Positions 1 through 14,100 of a stretch of 64,000 nt of DNA are shown here, one piece after another; the first letter of the stretch is position 1; every line of letters starts with the position of its first letter. The notes under the pieces were generated by a model. It saw only the letters and a program-made list of their open reading frames with translations, was not told the DNA's origin and did no database searches. The position numbers were made by a program, and so were the translations under genes. The DNA lies in contig NC_066531.1 of NCBI RefSeq assembly GCF_024679095.1, positions 7,794,115 through 7,858,114 of the forward strand, given 5' to 3'. The DNA is from Eriocheir sinensis (taxonomy: Eukaryota; Arthropoda; Malacostraca; Decapoda; Varunidae).

Positions 1-1545
1 CACTAGGCAAGTAGTCCAGGATGAGATTGGTAGGTTGAAGAAAAACAAATCGCCGGGGCCGGACGAAGTATTCCCACGGATTCTGAAAGAGTGCAAGAAA
101 GTCGGTAAATTCTGGGTATGTGCACAATCAATGGAAAGTAACCAATGTGACGCCGATTTTCAAAAAGGGAGACAAGTCAGCCACCTCAAATTATCGCCCA
201 ATTAGCTTAACATCAGTTGTAGAAAAGATGTTGGAGTCAATTATAGCCGGGAGCATTCGGGACCATCTAGAAAAACATAATTTAATTCATGATTCACAAC
301 ATGGGTTCCCAAAGGGAAGGTCTTGCCTTACTAACCTATTGTCCTTCTACACTAAAGTAATCGAGGCGGTTGACAGAGATGAAAACTATGACATATTATA
401 TTTAGATTTCAGTAAAGCGTTCGACAAAGTTCCTCATCACCGGCTGTTACTAAAATTACAGGCTCACGGCGTGGATGGGAAAGTTTTGAACTGGATCAGG
501 GCGTGGCTTAGTGGTAGGTAGCAGAGAGTGTAAATCAATGGTAAAAAATCTGAATGGGGCAGTGTTACGAGTGGAGTCCCTCAATGGTCGGTGATGGGTC
601 CTCTGCTTTTTATTATTTACATCAATGACTTGGACACAGAAGTTAGTAGTGATGTCAGTAAATTCGCAGATGATACCAAGATCGGTAGAGCAATCCAATC
701 AGACAGGGACGCTAGCGTTCTCCAGGATGAGTTTGACAGACTATGTAATTGGGCGGGGAGGTGGCAGATGGAATTCAATGTCGGGAAGTGTAGCATTCTG
801 AGTGTAGGTAGGAATAATCCCTCACACAATTACTCCTTAAATGACACTCCTCTAAGCAGGTCTGGGCGTGAGAGAGACTTAGAAGTACTAGTGAGCGCTG
901 ACCTCCGTCCTAGGGCTCAATGCATTCAGGCTAAAACTCGGGCAAACATAGTACTAGGTTTCATCTCAAGGAGCGTGAGCAGTAGGAGCGCTGAAGTCAT
1001 CCTCAAACTTTACTTAGCACTAGTTAGACCTCATCTCGATTATGCAGTTCAGTTCTGGTCCCCCTACTATAGAATGGATATCAAGATGTTAGAATCTGTA
1101 CAGAGGAGAATGCCAAAGATGATTCAGGGGGTGAGAAACTTGCCTTATGAAGACAGGCTGAAACATTTAAATCTACACTCTCTAGAAAGGCGAAAGTTGC
1201 GAGGAGACTTGATCGAAGTCTATAAATGGATGAAGGGCTTTAATAAAGGGGATGTCAATCAGATTTTTATAGTAAAAGAGCCAGGTAGGAGGCGTAGCAA
1301 TGGTTTTAAGTTAGACAAATTCAGATTCAACAAAGACATAGGCAAGAACTGGTTCACCAAAAGAGTGGTAGATGAATGGAACAGGCCTGGGAGCCATGTT
1401 GTGGGTGCCAATACCGTAGATACATTCAAGAAGAGGTTAGATAAAGCCATGGATGGTGAGGTAAGGTGGGGTTGAGTGTACAGGAGCTGCCTTGTATAGG
1501 CCAACCGGCCTCTTGCAGACTCCTTACGTTCTTATGTTCTTATAT
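1..1545 (+). pseudogene. CR1-like non-LTR retrotransposon (LINE), ORF2 reverse transcriptase and 3' end, broken
   Basis: This is the reverse transcriptase half of a LINE ORF2, which copies element RNA into DNA at the insertion site. Frame 2 (bases 2-100) reads the pre-RT block with NKSPGPD. The frame then changes near 100-120, where sequence is missing. Frame 3 reads NYRPISLTS, LYLDFSKAFDKVPH, GVPQ and PLLFIIYINDLD, then FADDTK (the catalytic FADD box), followed by a C-terminal region with RVVDEWNR and DTFKKRLDK, ending at 1475. Two in-frame stops (TAG 519-521, TAA 531-533) interrupt the RT domain. The 3' end carries short TTCTTAT-type repeats near 1527-1541, a tail type typical of CR1/L2 elements. 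The 5' part lies outside the window. Family assignment rests on the motif set and tail; no search was run. Confidence 0.85.
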
Positions 1546-1828
1546 ACTGTACCTACTCGTCATTAACTTATTTGTCATAGTCTATTTTATTACTTTTATT
1601 ATTCTATGATCTTATTACTTATTTAATGTATTGTTTAGGGATTGGTCGGCTGGAGGTTAAATGAGTACTTATAAATATAGAGATGAGATAAAATTTGTAT
1701 GGAGATAAACAATAGATGAGATAAAGTTGTATGGAGATAGAGTTGCCAAGAAAATAGAACTGTAAGGAGATAAGATAAAATGTAGTTAAATGATAAAAGT
1801 AAAGTAGATATATTTGTAGGTATGGATA
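1546..1828. other. AT-rich intergenic stretch with short degenerate repeats
   Basis: No gene is visible. Between about 1675 and 1800 a loose direct repeat built from GAGATAAA and GTATGGAGATA recurs three to four times, which looks like a decayed tandem repeat. Confidence 0.5.
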
Positions 1829-1941
1829 TTTTTTTTTTTTTTTTTACGTCTTGGCCAATTGCGCCGGTAGGTAGGGCCAGTAGGTTCTTCCCAGTAGATC
1901 CTGACAGTCGGTCCAAGGCAAGGTATGTCGTGCCTTCCATG
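1829..1941 (-). mobile_element. 3' tail fragment of a tRNA-derived SINE
   Basis: On the minus strand this reads a unique tail with ACTGGGAAGAAC, CTACCGGCGC and GGCCAAGACGT followed by an A run (T run at 1829-1845 on the plus strand). The same tail follows the tRNA-like head in the full-length SINE at 61590-61925, and it recurs at 24960-25067 and 31488-31545. The tRNA-like head is absent here, so this copy is 5'-truncated. Confidence 0.7.
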
Positions 1942-2018
1942 TTTTATTGTGCTTAAAGGTAAAAATATAGCTTGTTTTTATACCTATTTATCATTGTGTT
2001 TGAATCGTGCCTGTTTTT

Positions 2019-2140
2019 ACTGTTTACTGATGGAGCGGGAAAGAAAAATGGGCCTTGGAAATAAATAGTGGTACTTTTGTCATGGAGAAAGAGTGAAAAA
2101 ATAAAAGTTTTGAAAAAAAAAGCGATACCTATTCAAATAT
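2019..2140 (+). repeat. Left flank: about two copies of a ~62-bp tandem repeat
   Basis: Two diverged units start near 2019 and 2080. Each has a TGATGGAG or CATGGAGA core, an AAGAAAAA-type A-rich block, and a TGGAAATAA or TTGAAAAA segment, ending in GGTACTT or GATACCTATT. The same unit occurs about four times immediately to the right of the large minisatellite (24644-24903). A short CT run (2146-2157) separates this flank from the minisatellite. Confidence 0.6.
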
Positions 2141-2157
2141 TGAGACTCTCTCTCTCT

Positions 2158-5100
2158 GGAGGAAGGAAGGAATGGAGAGCAGGAGGAAGGAAGGAATGGA
2201 GAGCTGAGGAAGGAATGGGGAAGGAAGAATGGAAGAGGAAGAAGGAATGAGCTGGAGGAAGGAAGGAATGGAGAGCAGGAGGAAGGAAGGAATGGAGAGC
2301 AGGAGGAAGGGAAGAATGGAGAGCTGGAGGAAGGGAAGGAATGGAGAGCTGGAGGAAGGAAGGAATGAGCTGGAGGAAGGGAAGTGAATGGAGAGCAGGA
2401 AGGAAGGAATGGAGAGCTGGAGGAAGGGAAGGAATGGAGAGCTGGAGGAAGGAAGGAATGAGAGCTGGAGGAAGGAAGGAATGGAGAGCTGGAGGAAGGG
2501 AAGGAATGGAGAGCTGGAGGAAGGGAAGTGAATGGAGAGCTGGAGGAAGGAAGTGAATGGAGAGCTGGAGTAAGGGAAGGAATGGAGAGCTGGAGGAAGG
2601 GAAGTGAATGGAGAGCTGGAGGAAGGGAAGGAATGGAGAGCTGGAGGAAGGGAAGTGAATGGAGAGCTGGAGGAAGGAAGTGAATGGAGAGCTGGAGGAA
2701 GGGAAGGAATGGAGAGCTGGAGGAAGGGAAGTGAATGGAGAGCTGGAGGAAGGGAAGGAATGGAGAGCTGGAGGAAGGAAGGAATGGAGAGCTGGAGGAA
2801 GGGAAGGAATGGAGAGCTGGAGGAAGGGAAGTGAATGGAGAGCTGGAGGAAGGGAAGTGAATGGAGAGCTGGAGGAAGGAAGTGAATGGAGAGCTGGAGG
2901 AAGGAAGGAATGGAGAGCTGGAGGAAGGGAAGTGAATGGAGAGCTGGAGGAAGGGAAGGAATGGAGAGCTGGAGGAAGGGAAGGAATGAGAGCTGGAGGA
3001 AGGAAGTGAATGGAGAGCTGGAGGAAGGGAAGGAATGGAGAGCTGGAGGAAGGAAGGGAATGGAGAGCTGGAGGAAGGAAGTGAATGGAGAGCTGGAGGA
3101 AGGGAAGGAATGGAGAGCTGGAGGAAGGAAGTGAATGGGGAGCTGGAGGAAGGGAAAGGAATGGAGAGCTGGAGGAAGGGAAGTGAATGGAGAGCTGGAG
3201 GAAGGGAAGGGAATGGAGAGCTGGAGGAAGGGAAGTGAATGGAGAGCTGGAGGAAGGGAAGGGAATGGAGAGCTGGAGGAAGGGAAGTGAATGGGGAGCT
3301 GTAGGTAGGGAAGTGAATGGAGAGCTGGAGGAAGGGAAGTGAATGGAGAGCTGGAGGAAGGAAGGAATGGAGAGCTGGAGGAAGGAAGTGAATGGAGAGC
3401 TGGAGGAAGGGAAGGAATGGAGAGCTGAGGAAGGGAAGGAATGGAGAGCTGGAGGTAGGGATGTGAATGGAGAGCTGGAGGAAGGGAAGAGAATGGAGAG
3501 CTCGAGGAATGGAATGGAATGGAGAGCTGGAGGAAGGTAAGTGAATGGAGAGCTGGAGGAAGGGAAGTGAATGGAGAGCTGGAGGAAGGGAAGTGAATGG
3601 AGAGCTGGAGGAAGGGAAGTGAATGGAGAGCGGGAGGTAGGGAAGTGAATGGAGAGCTGGAGGAAGGAAGGAATGGAGAGCTGGAGGAAGGGAAGTGAAT
3701 GGAGAGCTGGAGGAAGGGAAGGAATGGAGAGCTGGAGGAAGGGAAGTGAATGGCGAGCTGGAGGAAGGAAGGAATGGAGAGCTGGAGGAAGGAAGGAATG
3801 GAGAGCTGGAGGAAGGAAGGAATGAGAGCTGGAGGAAGGGAAGGAATGGAGAGCTGGAGGAAGGGAAGGAATGGAGAGCTGGAGGAAGGGAAGGAATGGA
3901 GAGCTGGAGGAAGGGAAGGAATGGCGAGCTGGAGGAAGGGAAGGAATGGAGAGCTGAGGAAGGAAGGAATGGAGAGCTGGAGGAAGGGAAGGAATGAGAG
4001 CTGGAGGAAGGAAGGAATGGAGAGCTGGAGGAAGGGAAGGAATGGAGAGCTGGAGGAAGGGAAGTGAATGGAGAGCTGGAGGAAGGAAGGAATGGCGAGC
4101 TGGAGGAAGGAAGGAATGGAGAGCTGAGGAAGAGGAAGGAAGTGAATGGAGAGCTGAGGAAGGGAAGGAATGGAGAGCTGGAGGAAGGGAAGGAATGGAG
4201 AGCTGGAGGAAGGGAAGGAATGGAGAGCTGGAGGAAGGAAGTGAATGGAGAGCTGGAGGAAGGGAAGGAATGAGAGCTGGAGGAAGGGAAGGAATGGAGA
4301 GCTGGAGGAAGGGAAGTGAATGGAGAGCTGGAGGAAGGGAAGTGAATGGAGAGCTGGAGGAAGGGAAGGAATGGAGAGCTGGAGGAAGGGAAGGAATGGA
4401 GAGCTGGAGGAAGGGAAGGAATGAGCTGGAGGAAGGGAAGTGAATGAAGAGCAGGAGGAAGGAAGTTGAATTGGGAGCTGGAGGAAGGGAAGTGAATGGA
4501 GAGCTGGAGGAAGGGAAGGGAATGGAGAGCTGAAGGAAGGAAGGAATGGAGAGCTGGAGGAAGGGAAGGAATGGAGAGCTGGAGGAAGGGAAGTGAATGG
4601 AGAGCTGGAGGAAGGGAAGGAATGGAGAGCAGGAGGAAGGAAGGAATGGAGAGCTGGAGGAAGGGAAGTGAATGGAGAGCTGGAGGAAGGGAAGTGAATG
4701 GAGAGCTGGAGGAAGGAAGGAATGGAGAGCTGGAGGAAGGGAAGTGAATGGAGAGCTGGAGGAAGGAAGGAATGGAATGGAGCTGGAGGAAGGGAAGGAA
4801 TGGAGAGCTGGAGGAAGGAAGGAATGGAGAGCTGGAGGAAGGGAAGGGAATGGAGAGCTGGAGGAAGGGAAGGAATGGAGAGCTGGAGGAAGGGAAGTGA
4901 ATGAGAGCTGGAGGAAGGGAAGGAATGGAGAGCTGGAGGAAGGAAGTGAATGGAGAGCAGGAGGAAGGGAAGGAATGGAGAGCTGGAGGAAGGAAGGAAT
5001 GGGAGCTGGAGGAAGGGAAGGAATGGAGAGCTGGAGGAAGGGAAGGAATGGAGAGCTGGAGGAAGGAAGGAATGGAGAGCTGGAGGAAGAGGAAGGGAAG

Positions 5101-8100
5101 GAATGGAGAGCTGGAGGAAGGGAAGGAATGGAGAGCTGGAGGAAGGAAGTGAATGGAGAGCTGGAGGAAGGAAGGAATGGAGAGCTGGAGGAAGGGAAGT
5201 GAATGGAGAGCTGGAGGAAGGGAAGTGAATGGAGAGCTGGAGGAAGGGAAGGAATGGAGAGCTGGAGGAAGGGAAGGAATGGAGAGCTGAGGAAGGGAAG
5301 GAATGGAGAGCTGGAGGAAGGAAGGAATGGAGAGCTGGAGGAAGGGAAGTGAATGGAGAGCTGGAGGAAGGGAAGGAATGGAGAGCTGGAGGAAGGGAAG
5401 GAATGGAGAGCTGGAGGAAGGGAAGTGAATGGGAGCTGGAGGAAGGGAAGGAATGAGAGCTGGAGGAAGGGAAGGAATGGAGAGCTGGAGGAAGGAAGTG
5501 AATGGAGAGCTGGAGGAAGGGAAGGAATGGAGAGCTGGAGGAAGGGAAGTGAATGGAGAGCTGAGGAAGGGAAGGAATGGAGAGCAGGAGGAAGGGAAGG
5601 AATGGAGCTGGAGGAAGGAAGGAATGGAGAGCTGGAGGAAGGGAAGGGAATGGTGAGCTGGAGGAAGGGAAGTGAATGGAGAGCTAGAGGAAGGGAAGGA
5701 ATGGAGAGAGGAAGGAAGGAATGAGAGCTGGAGGAAGGAAGGAATGGAGAGCTGGAGGAAGGGAAGTGAATGGGAGCTGGAGGAAGGAAGGAATGGAGAG
5801 CTGGAGGAAGGGAAGTGAATGGCGAGCTGGAGGAAGGGAAGGAATGGAGAGCAGGAGGAAGGAAGTGAATGGAGAGCTGGAGGAAGGGAAGGAATGGAGA
5901 GCTGGAGGAAGGAAGGAATGGAGAGCTGGAGGAAGGGAAGTGAATGGAGAGCTGGAGGAAGGGAAGGAATGGAGAGCTGGAGGAAGGGAAGTGAATGGAG
6001 AGCTGGAGGAAGGAAGTGAATGGAGAGCTGGAGGAAGGGAAGGAATGGAGCTGGAGGAAGGGAAGGAATGGAGAGCTGAGGAAGGGAAGGGAATGGAGAG
6101 CTGGAGGCAGGGACGTGAATGGAGAGCTGGAGGAAGGAAGGAATGGAGAGCTGGAGGAAGGGAAGGAATGGAGAGCTGAGGAAGGGAAGGAATGGAGAGC
6201 TGGAGGAAGGGAAGGAATGGAGAGCTGGAGGAAGGAAGGAATGGAGAGCTGGAGGAAGGGAAGTGAATGGAGAGCTGAGAAGGGAAGGAATGAGAGCTGG
6301 AGGAAGGGAAGGAATGGAGAGCTGGAGGAAGGGAAGGAATGGAGAGCTGGAGGAAGGGAAGTGAATGGAGAGCTGGAGGAAGGAAGTGAATGGAGAGCTG
6401 AGGAAGGGAAGGAATGGAGAGCTGGAGGAAGGAAGTGAATGGAGAGCTGGAGGAAGGGAAGGAATGGAGAGCTGGAGGAAGGGAAGGAATGAGAGCTGGA
6501 GGAAGGAAGTGAATGGAGAGCTGGAGGAAGGGAAGGAATGAGAGCTGGAGGAAGGGAAGTGAATGGAGAGCTGGAGGAAGGGAAGGAATGGAGAGCTGGA
6601 GGAAGGAAGTGAATGGAGAGCTGGAGGAAGGGAAGGAATGGAGAGCTGGAGGAAGGAAGTGAATGGAGAGCTGGAGGAAGGGAAGGAATGGAGAGCTGGA
6701 GGAAGGGAAGGAATGGAGAGCTGGAGGAAGGGAAGGAATGGAGAGCTGGAGGAAGGAAGGAATGAGAGCTGGAGGAAGGAAGGAATGGAGAGCTGGAGGA
6801 AGGGAAGTGAATGGAGAGCTGGAGGAAGGGAAGGGAATGAGAGCTGGAGGAAGGAAGTGAATGGAGAGCTGGAGGAAGGGAAGGAATGGAGAGCTGGAGG
6901 AAGGAAGTGAATGGAGAGCTGGAGGAAGGAAGGAATGGAGAGCTGGAGGAAGGGAAGGAATGGGAGCTGGAGGAAGGGAAGTGAATGGAGAGGAGGAAGG
7001 GAAGGAATGGAGAGCTGGAGGAAGGAAGGAATGGAGAGCTGGAGGAAGGGAAGGAATGAGAGCTGGAGGAAGGGAAGGAATGGAGAGCTGGAGGAAGGGA
7101 AGGAATGGAGAGCTGAGGAAGGGAAGTGAATGGAGAGCTGGAGGAAGGGAAGGAATGGAGAGGAGGAAGGAAGGAATGGAGAGCTGGAGGAAGGAATGGA
7201 GAGCTGAGGAAGGAAGGAAGGAATGGAGAGCTGGAGGAAGGGAAGGAATGGAGAGCTGGAGGAAGGAAGGAATGGAGAGCTGAGGAAGGGAAGGAATGGA
7301 GAGCTGGAGGAAGGGAAGGAATGGAGAGCTGGAGGAAGGGAAGTGAATGGAGAGCTGGAGGAAGGAAGGAATGGAGAGCTGAGGAAGGGAAGGAATGGAG
7401 AGCTGGAGGAAGGGAAGGAATGGAGAGCTGGAGGAAGGGAAGGAATGGAGAGCTGGAGGAAGGGAAGGAATGGAGAGCTGGAGGAAGGAAGGAATGGAGA
7501 GCTGAGGAAGGAAGTGAATGGAGAGCTGAGGAAGGAAGGAATGGAGAGCTGGAGGAAGGGAAGGAATGGAGAGCTGGAGGAAGGGAAGGGAATGGGAGCT
7601 GGAGGAAGGGAAGGAATGGAGAGCTGGAGGAAGGAAGGAATGGAGAGCTGGAGGAAGGAAGGAATGGAGAGCTGGAGGAAGGGAAGGAATGGAGAGCTGG
7701 AGGAAGGGAAGGAATGGAGAGCTGGAGGAAGGGAAGTGAATGGAGAGCTGGAGGAAGGGAAGGAATGGAGAGCTGGAGGAAGGGAAGGAATGGAGAGCTG
7801 GAGGAAGGGAAGGAATGGAGAGCTGGAGGAAGGAAGGAATGGAGAGCTGGAGGAAGGAAGTGAATGGAGAGGAGGAAGGAAGGAATGGAGAGCTGAGGAA
7901 GGGAAGTGAATGGAGAGCTGGAGGAAGGGAAGGAATGGAGCTGGAGGAAGGGAAGGAATGGAGAGCTGGAGGAAGGAAGGAATGGAGAGCTGGAGGAAGG
8001 GAAGTGAATGGAGAGCTGGAGGAAGGGAAGGAATGGAGAGCTGGAGGAAGGAAGTGAATGGAGAGCTGGAGGAAGGGAAGGAATGGAGAGCTGGAGGAAG

Positions 8101-11100
8101 GAAGGAATGGAGAGCTGGAGGAAGGAAGGAATGGAGAGCTGAGGAAGGGAAGGAATGGAGAGCTGGAGGAAGGGAAGTGAATGGAGAGCTGGAGGAAGGG
8201 AAGGAATGGAGAGCTGGAGGAAGGAAGGAATGGAGAGCTGGAGGAAGGAAGTGAATGGAGAGCTGGAGGAAGGGAAGGAATGGAGAGCTGGAGGAAGGGA
8301 AGGAATGGAGAGCTGAGGAAGGGAAGGAATGGAGAGCTGGAGGAAGGAAGTGAATGGAGAGCTGAGGAAGGAAGGGAATGGAGCTGGAGGAAGGAAGGAA
8401 TGGAGAGCTGGAGGAAGGAAGGAATGGAGAGCTGGAGGAAGGGAAGGAATGGAGAGCTGAGGAAGGGAAGTGAATGGAGAGCTGGAGGAAGGGAAGGAAT
8501 GGAGAGCTGGAGGAAGGGAAGGAATGGAGAGCAGGAGGAAGGAAGGAATGGAGAGCTGGAGGAAGGGAAGGAATGGAGAGCAGGAGGAAGGAAGGGAAGG
8601 AATGGAGAGCTGGAGGAAGGAAGGAATGGAGAGCTGGAGGAAGGGAAGGAATGGAGAGCTGAGGAAGGGAAGGAATGGAGAGCTGGAGGAAGGAAGGAAT
8701 GGAGAGCTGGAGGAAGGGAAGGAATGGAGAGCTGGAGGAAGGAAGGGGAAGGAATGGAGAGCTGGAGGAAGGAAGTGAATGGAGAGCTGGAGGAAGGGAA
8801 GAATGAGAGCTGGAGGAAGGGAAGGAATGGAGAGCTGGAGGAAGGGAAGGAATGGAGAGCTGGAGGAAGGAAGGAATGGAGCTGGAGGAAGGAAGGAATG
8901 GAGAGCTGGAGGAAGGGAAGGAATGGAGAGCTGGAGGAAGGGAAGGAATGGAGAGGAGGAAGGAAGGAATGAGAGCTGGAGGAAGGGAAGGAATGGAGAG
9001 CTGGAGGAAGGGAAGGAATGGAGCTGGAGGAAGGGAAGGAATGGAGAGCTGGAGGAAGGGAAGGAATGGAGAGCTGGAGGAAGGGAAGGAATGGAGCTGG
9101 AGGAAGGGAAGGAACATGAGCTGGAGGAAGGGAAGGAATGGAGAGCTGGAGGAAGGGAAGGAATGGAGCTGGAGGAAGGAAGGAATGGAGAGCTGGAGGA
9201 AGGAAGGAATGGAGAGCTGGAGGAAGGGAAGGAATGGAGAGCTGGAGGAAGGGAAGGAATGGAGAGCTGGAGGAAGGGAAGGAAGTGAATGGAGCTGGAG
9301 GAAGGAAGGAATGGAGAGCTGGAGGAAGGGAAGGAATGGAGAGCTGGAGGAAGGAAGGAATGGAGAGCTGGAGGAAGGGAAGGAATGGAGAGCTGAGGAA
9401 GGAAGGAATGGAGAGCTGGAGGAAGGGAAGGAATGGAGAGCAGGAGGAAGGAAGGAATGGAGAGCTGGAGGAAGGGAAGGAATGGAGAGCTGGAGGAAGG
9501 AAGGAATGGAGAGCTGGAGGAAGGGAAGGAATGGAGAGCTGGAGGAAGGGAAGGAATGGAGAGCTGGAGGAAGGAAGGAATGGAGAGCTGGAGGAAGGGA
9601 AGGAATGGAGAGCTGGAGGAAGGGAAGTGAATGGAGAGCTGGAGGAAGGAAGGAATGGAGAGCTGGAGGAAGGGAAGGAATGGAGAGCTGGAGGAAGGGA
9701 AGGAATGGAGAGCTGGAGGAAGGAAGGAATGGAGAGCTGGAGGAAGGGAAGGAATGGAGAGCTGGAGGAAGGAAGTGAATGGAGAGCTGGAGGAAGGAAG
9801 GAATGGAGAGCTGGAGGAAGGAAGGGAATGGAGAGCTGGAGGAAGGGAAGTGAATGGAGAGCTGGAGGAAGGGAAGGAATGGAGAGCTGGAGGAAGGGAA
9901 GGAATGGAGAGCTGGAGGAAGGAAGGAATGGAGCTGGAGGAAGGGAAGGAATGGAGAGCTGGAGGAAGGGAAGTGAATGGAGAGCTGGAGGAAGGGAAGT
10001 GAATGGAGAGCTGAGGAAGGGAAGGAATGGAGAGCTGGAGGAAGGAAGGAATGGAGAGCTGGAGGAAGGGAAGGAATGGAGAGCTGGAGGAAGGGAAGGA
10101 ATGGAGAGCTGGAGGAAGGAAGTGAATGGAGAGCTGGAGGAAGGGAAGGAATGGAGAGCTGGAGGAAGGAAGGAATGGAGAGCTGGAGGAAGGAAGTGAA
10201 TGGAGAGCTGGAGGAAGGGAAGGAATGGAGAGCTGGAGGAAGGGAAGGAATGGAGAGCTGGAGGAAGGAAGGAATGGAGCTGGAGGAAGGGAAGGAATGG
10301 AGAGCTGGAGGAAGGAAGGAATGAGAGCTGGAGGAAGGGAAGGAATGGAGAGCTGAGGAAGGGAAGGAATGGAGAGCTGGAGGAAGGAAGTGAATGGAGA
10401 GCTGGAGGAAGGAAGTGAATGGAGAGCTGGAGGAAGGGAAGGAATGGAGAGCTGGAGGAAGGGAAGGAATGAGAGCTGGAGGAAGGAAGTGAATGGAGAG
10501 CTGGAGGAAGGGAAGGAATGGAGAGCTGGAGGAAGGGAAGGAATGGAGAGCTGGAGGAAGGGAAGGAATGGAGAGCTGGAGGAAGGGAAGTGAATGGAGA
10601 GCTGGAGGAAGGAAGGAATGGAGAGCTGGAGGAAGGGAAGGAATGGAGAGCTGGAGGAAGGGAAGGAATGGAGAGCAGGAGGAAGGGAAGGAATGGAGAG
10701 CTGGAGGAAGGAAGGGAAGGAATGAGAGAGGAAGGAAGGAATGGAGAGCTGGAGGAAGGAAGGAATGGAGAGCTGGAGGAAGGGAAGGAATGGAGAGCTG
10801 GAGGAAGGAAGGAATGGAGAGCTGAGGAAGGGAAGGAATGGAGAGCTGGAGGAAGGAAGGAATGGAGAGCTGGAGGAAGGGAAGGAATGGAGAGCTGGAG
10901 GAAGGGAAGGAATGGAGAGCTGGAGGAAGGGAAGGAATGGAGAGCTGGAGGAAGGAAGGAATGGAGAGCTGGAGGAAGGGAAGTGAATGGAGAGCTGGAG
11001 GAAGGGAAGGAATGGAGCTGAGGAAGGGAAGGAATGGAGAGCTGGAGGAAGGGAAGGAATGGAGAGCTGGAGGAAGGGAAGGAATGGAGAGCAGGAGGAA

Positions 11101-14100
11101 GGGAAGGAATGGAGAGCTGGAGGAAGGGAAGGAATGGAGAGCTGGAGGAAGGAAGGAATGGAGAGCTGGAGGAAGGGAAGGAATGGAGAGCTGGAGGAAG
11201 GGAAGGAATGGAGAGCTGGAGGAAGGGAAGTGAATGAGAGCTGGAGGAAGGAAGGAATGGAGAGCTGGAGGAAGGAAGGAATGGAGAGCTGGAGGAAGGG
11301 AAGGAATGGAGAGCTGGAGGAAGGGAAGGAATGGAGAGCTGAGGAAGGGAAGGAATGGAGAGCTGGAGGAAGGGAAGGAATGGAGAGCAGGAGGAAGGAA
11401 GGAATGGAGAGCTGGAGGAAGGGAAGTGAATGGAGAGCTGGAGGAAGGGAAGGAATGGAGAGCTGGAGGAAGGGAAGTGAATGGAGAGCTGAGGAAGGGA
11501 AGGAATGGAGAGCTGGAGGAAGGAAGTGAATGGAGAGCTGGAGGAAGGGAAGGAATGGAGAGCTGGAGGAAGGGAAGGAATGGAGAGCTGGAGGAAGGAA
11601 GGAATGGAGAGCTGGAGGAAGGGAAGGAATGGAGAGCTGGAGGAAGGAAGGAATGGAGAGCTGGAGGAAGGGAAGGAATGGAGAGCTGGAGGAAGGGAAG
11701 GAATGGAGAGCTGGAGGAAGGGAAGTGAATGGAGAGCTGGAGGAAGGAAGGAATGGAGAGCAGGAGGAAGGGAAGGAATGGAGAGCTGGAGGAAGGGAAG
11801 GAATGGAGAGCAGGAGGAAGGAAGGAATGGAGAGCTGGAGGAAGGGAAGGAATGGAGAGCTGGAGGAAGGAAGGAATGGAGAGCTGGAGGAAGGAAGGAA
11901 TGGAGAGCTGGAGGAAGGGAAGTGAATGGAGAGCTGGAGGAAGGGAAGGAATGGAGAGCTGGAGGAAGGGAAGGGAATGGAGAGCTGGAGGAAGGAAGGA
12001 ATGGAGAGCTGGAGGAAGGGAAGTGAATGGAGAGCTGGAGGAAGGGAAGGAATGGAGAGCTGGAGGAAGGAAGTGAATGGAGAGCTGGAGGAAGGAATGG
12101 AGAGCTGGAGGAAGGGAAGGAATGGCGAGCTGGAGGAAGGGAAGGAATGGAGAGCTGGAGGAAGGGAAGGAATGGAGAGCTGGAGGAAGGGAAGGAATGG
12201 AGAGCTGGAGGAAGGGAAGGAATGGAGAGCTGGAGGAAGGGAAGGAATGAGAGCTGGAGGAAGGGAAGGAATGGAGAGCTGGAGGAAGGAAGGAATGAGA
12301 GCTGGAGGAAGGGAAGTGAATGGAGAGCAGGAGGAAGGGAAGGAATGGAGAGCTGAGGAAGGGAAGGAATGGAGAGGAGGAAGGGAAGGAATGGAGAGCT
12401 GGAGGAAGGAAGGAATGGAGAGCTGGAGGAAGGGAAGTGAATGGAGAGCTGGAAGGGAAGGAATGGAGAGCTGGAGGAAGGGAAGGAATGGAGAGCTGGA
12501 GGAAGGGAAGGAATGGAGAGCTGGAGGAAGGAAGGAATGGCGAGCTGGAGGAAGGGAAGTGAATGGAGAGCTGAGGAAGGGAAGGAATGGAGAGCTGGAG
12601 GAAGGGAAGGAATGGAGAGCTGGAGGAAGGAAGGAATGGAGCTGAGGAAGGGAAGGAATGGAGAGCTGGAGGAAGGAAGGAATGGAGAGCTGGAGGAAGG
12701 AATGGAGAGCTGGAGGAAGGAAGGAATGGAGAGCTGGAGGAAGGGAAGGAATGGAGAGCTGGAGGAAGGAAGTGAATGGAGAGCTGGAGGAAGGGAAGTG
12801 AATGGAGAGCTGGAGGAAGGAAGGAATGGAGAGCTGGAGGAAGGGAAGGAATGGAGAGCTGGAGGAAGGGAAGGAATGGAGCTGGAGGAAGGAAGTGAAT
12901 GGAGCTGGAGGAAGGGAAGTGAATGGAGAGCTGGAGGAAGGGAAGGAATGGAGAGCTGGAGGAAGGGAAGGAATGGAGAGCAGGAGGAAGGGAAGGAATG
13001 GAGCTGGAGGAAGGGAAGGAATGGAGAGCTGGAGGAAGGAAGTGAATGGAGAGCTGGAGGAAGGGAAGGAATGGAGAGCTGGAGGAAGGGAAGGAATGGA
13101 GAGCTGAGGAAGGAAGGAATGGAGAGCTGGAGGAAGGGAAGTGAATGGAGAGCTGGAGGAAGGGAAGGAATGGAGAGCTGGAGGAAGGAAGGAATGGAGA
13201 GCTGGAGGAAGGGAAGGAATGGAGAGCTGGAGGAAGGAAGGAATGGAGAGCTGGAGGAAGGGAAGGAATGGAGAGCTGGAGGAAGGGAAGGAATGGGAGC
13301 TGGAGGAAGGGAAGGAATGGAGAGCTGGAGGAAGGGAAGTGAATGGAGAGCTGGAGGAAGGGAAGGAATGAGCTGGAGGAAGGAAGGAATGGAGAGCTGG
13401 AGGAAGGGAAGGAATGGAGAGCTGAGGAAGGAAGGAATGGAGAGCTGGAGGAAGGAAGGAATGGAGAGCTGGAGGAAGGGAAGGAATGGAGAGCTGGAGG
13501 AAGGGAAGGAATGGAGGAGGAAGGAAGGAAGTGAATGGAGAGCTGGAGGAAGGGAATGGAGAGCTGGAGGAAGGAAGGAATGGAGAGCTGGAGGGAAGGA
13601 ATGGAGAGCTGGAGGAAGGGAAGTGAATGGAGAGCTGGAGGAAGGGAAGGAATGGAGAGCTGGAGGAAGGGAAGGAATGGAGAGCTGGAGGAAGGGAAGG
13701 AATGGAGCTGGAGGAAGGGAAGGAATGGAGAGCTGGAGGAAGGGAAGGAATGGAGAGCTGGAGGAAGGGAAGGAATGGAGAGCTGAGGAAGGGAAGGAAT
13801 GGAGAGCTGGAGGAAGGGAAGGAATGGAGAGCTGGAGGAAGGGAATGGAGAGCTGGAGGAAGGGAAGGAATGGAGAGCTGGAGGAAGGAAGGAATGGAGA
13901 GGAGGAAGGGAAGGAATGGAGAGCTGGAGGAAGGGAAGGAATGGAGAGCTGGAGGAAGGAAGGGAATGGAGAGCTGGAGGAAGGGAAGGAATGGAGAGCT
14001 GGAGGAAGGAAGGAATGGAGAGCTGGAGGAAGGGAAGGAATGGAGAGCTGGAGGAAGGGAAGTGAATGGAGAGCTGAGGAAGGAAGGAATGAGCTGGAGG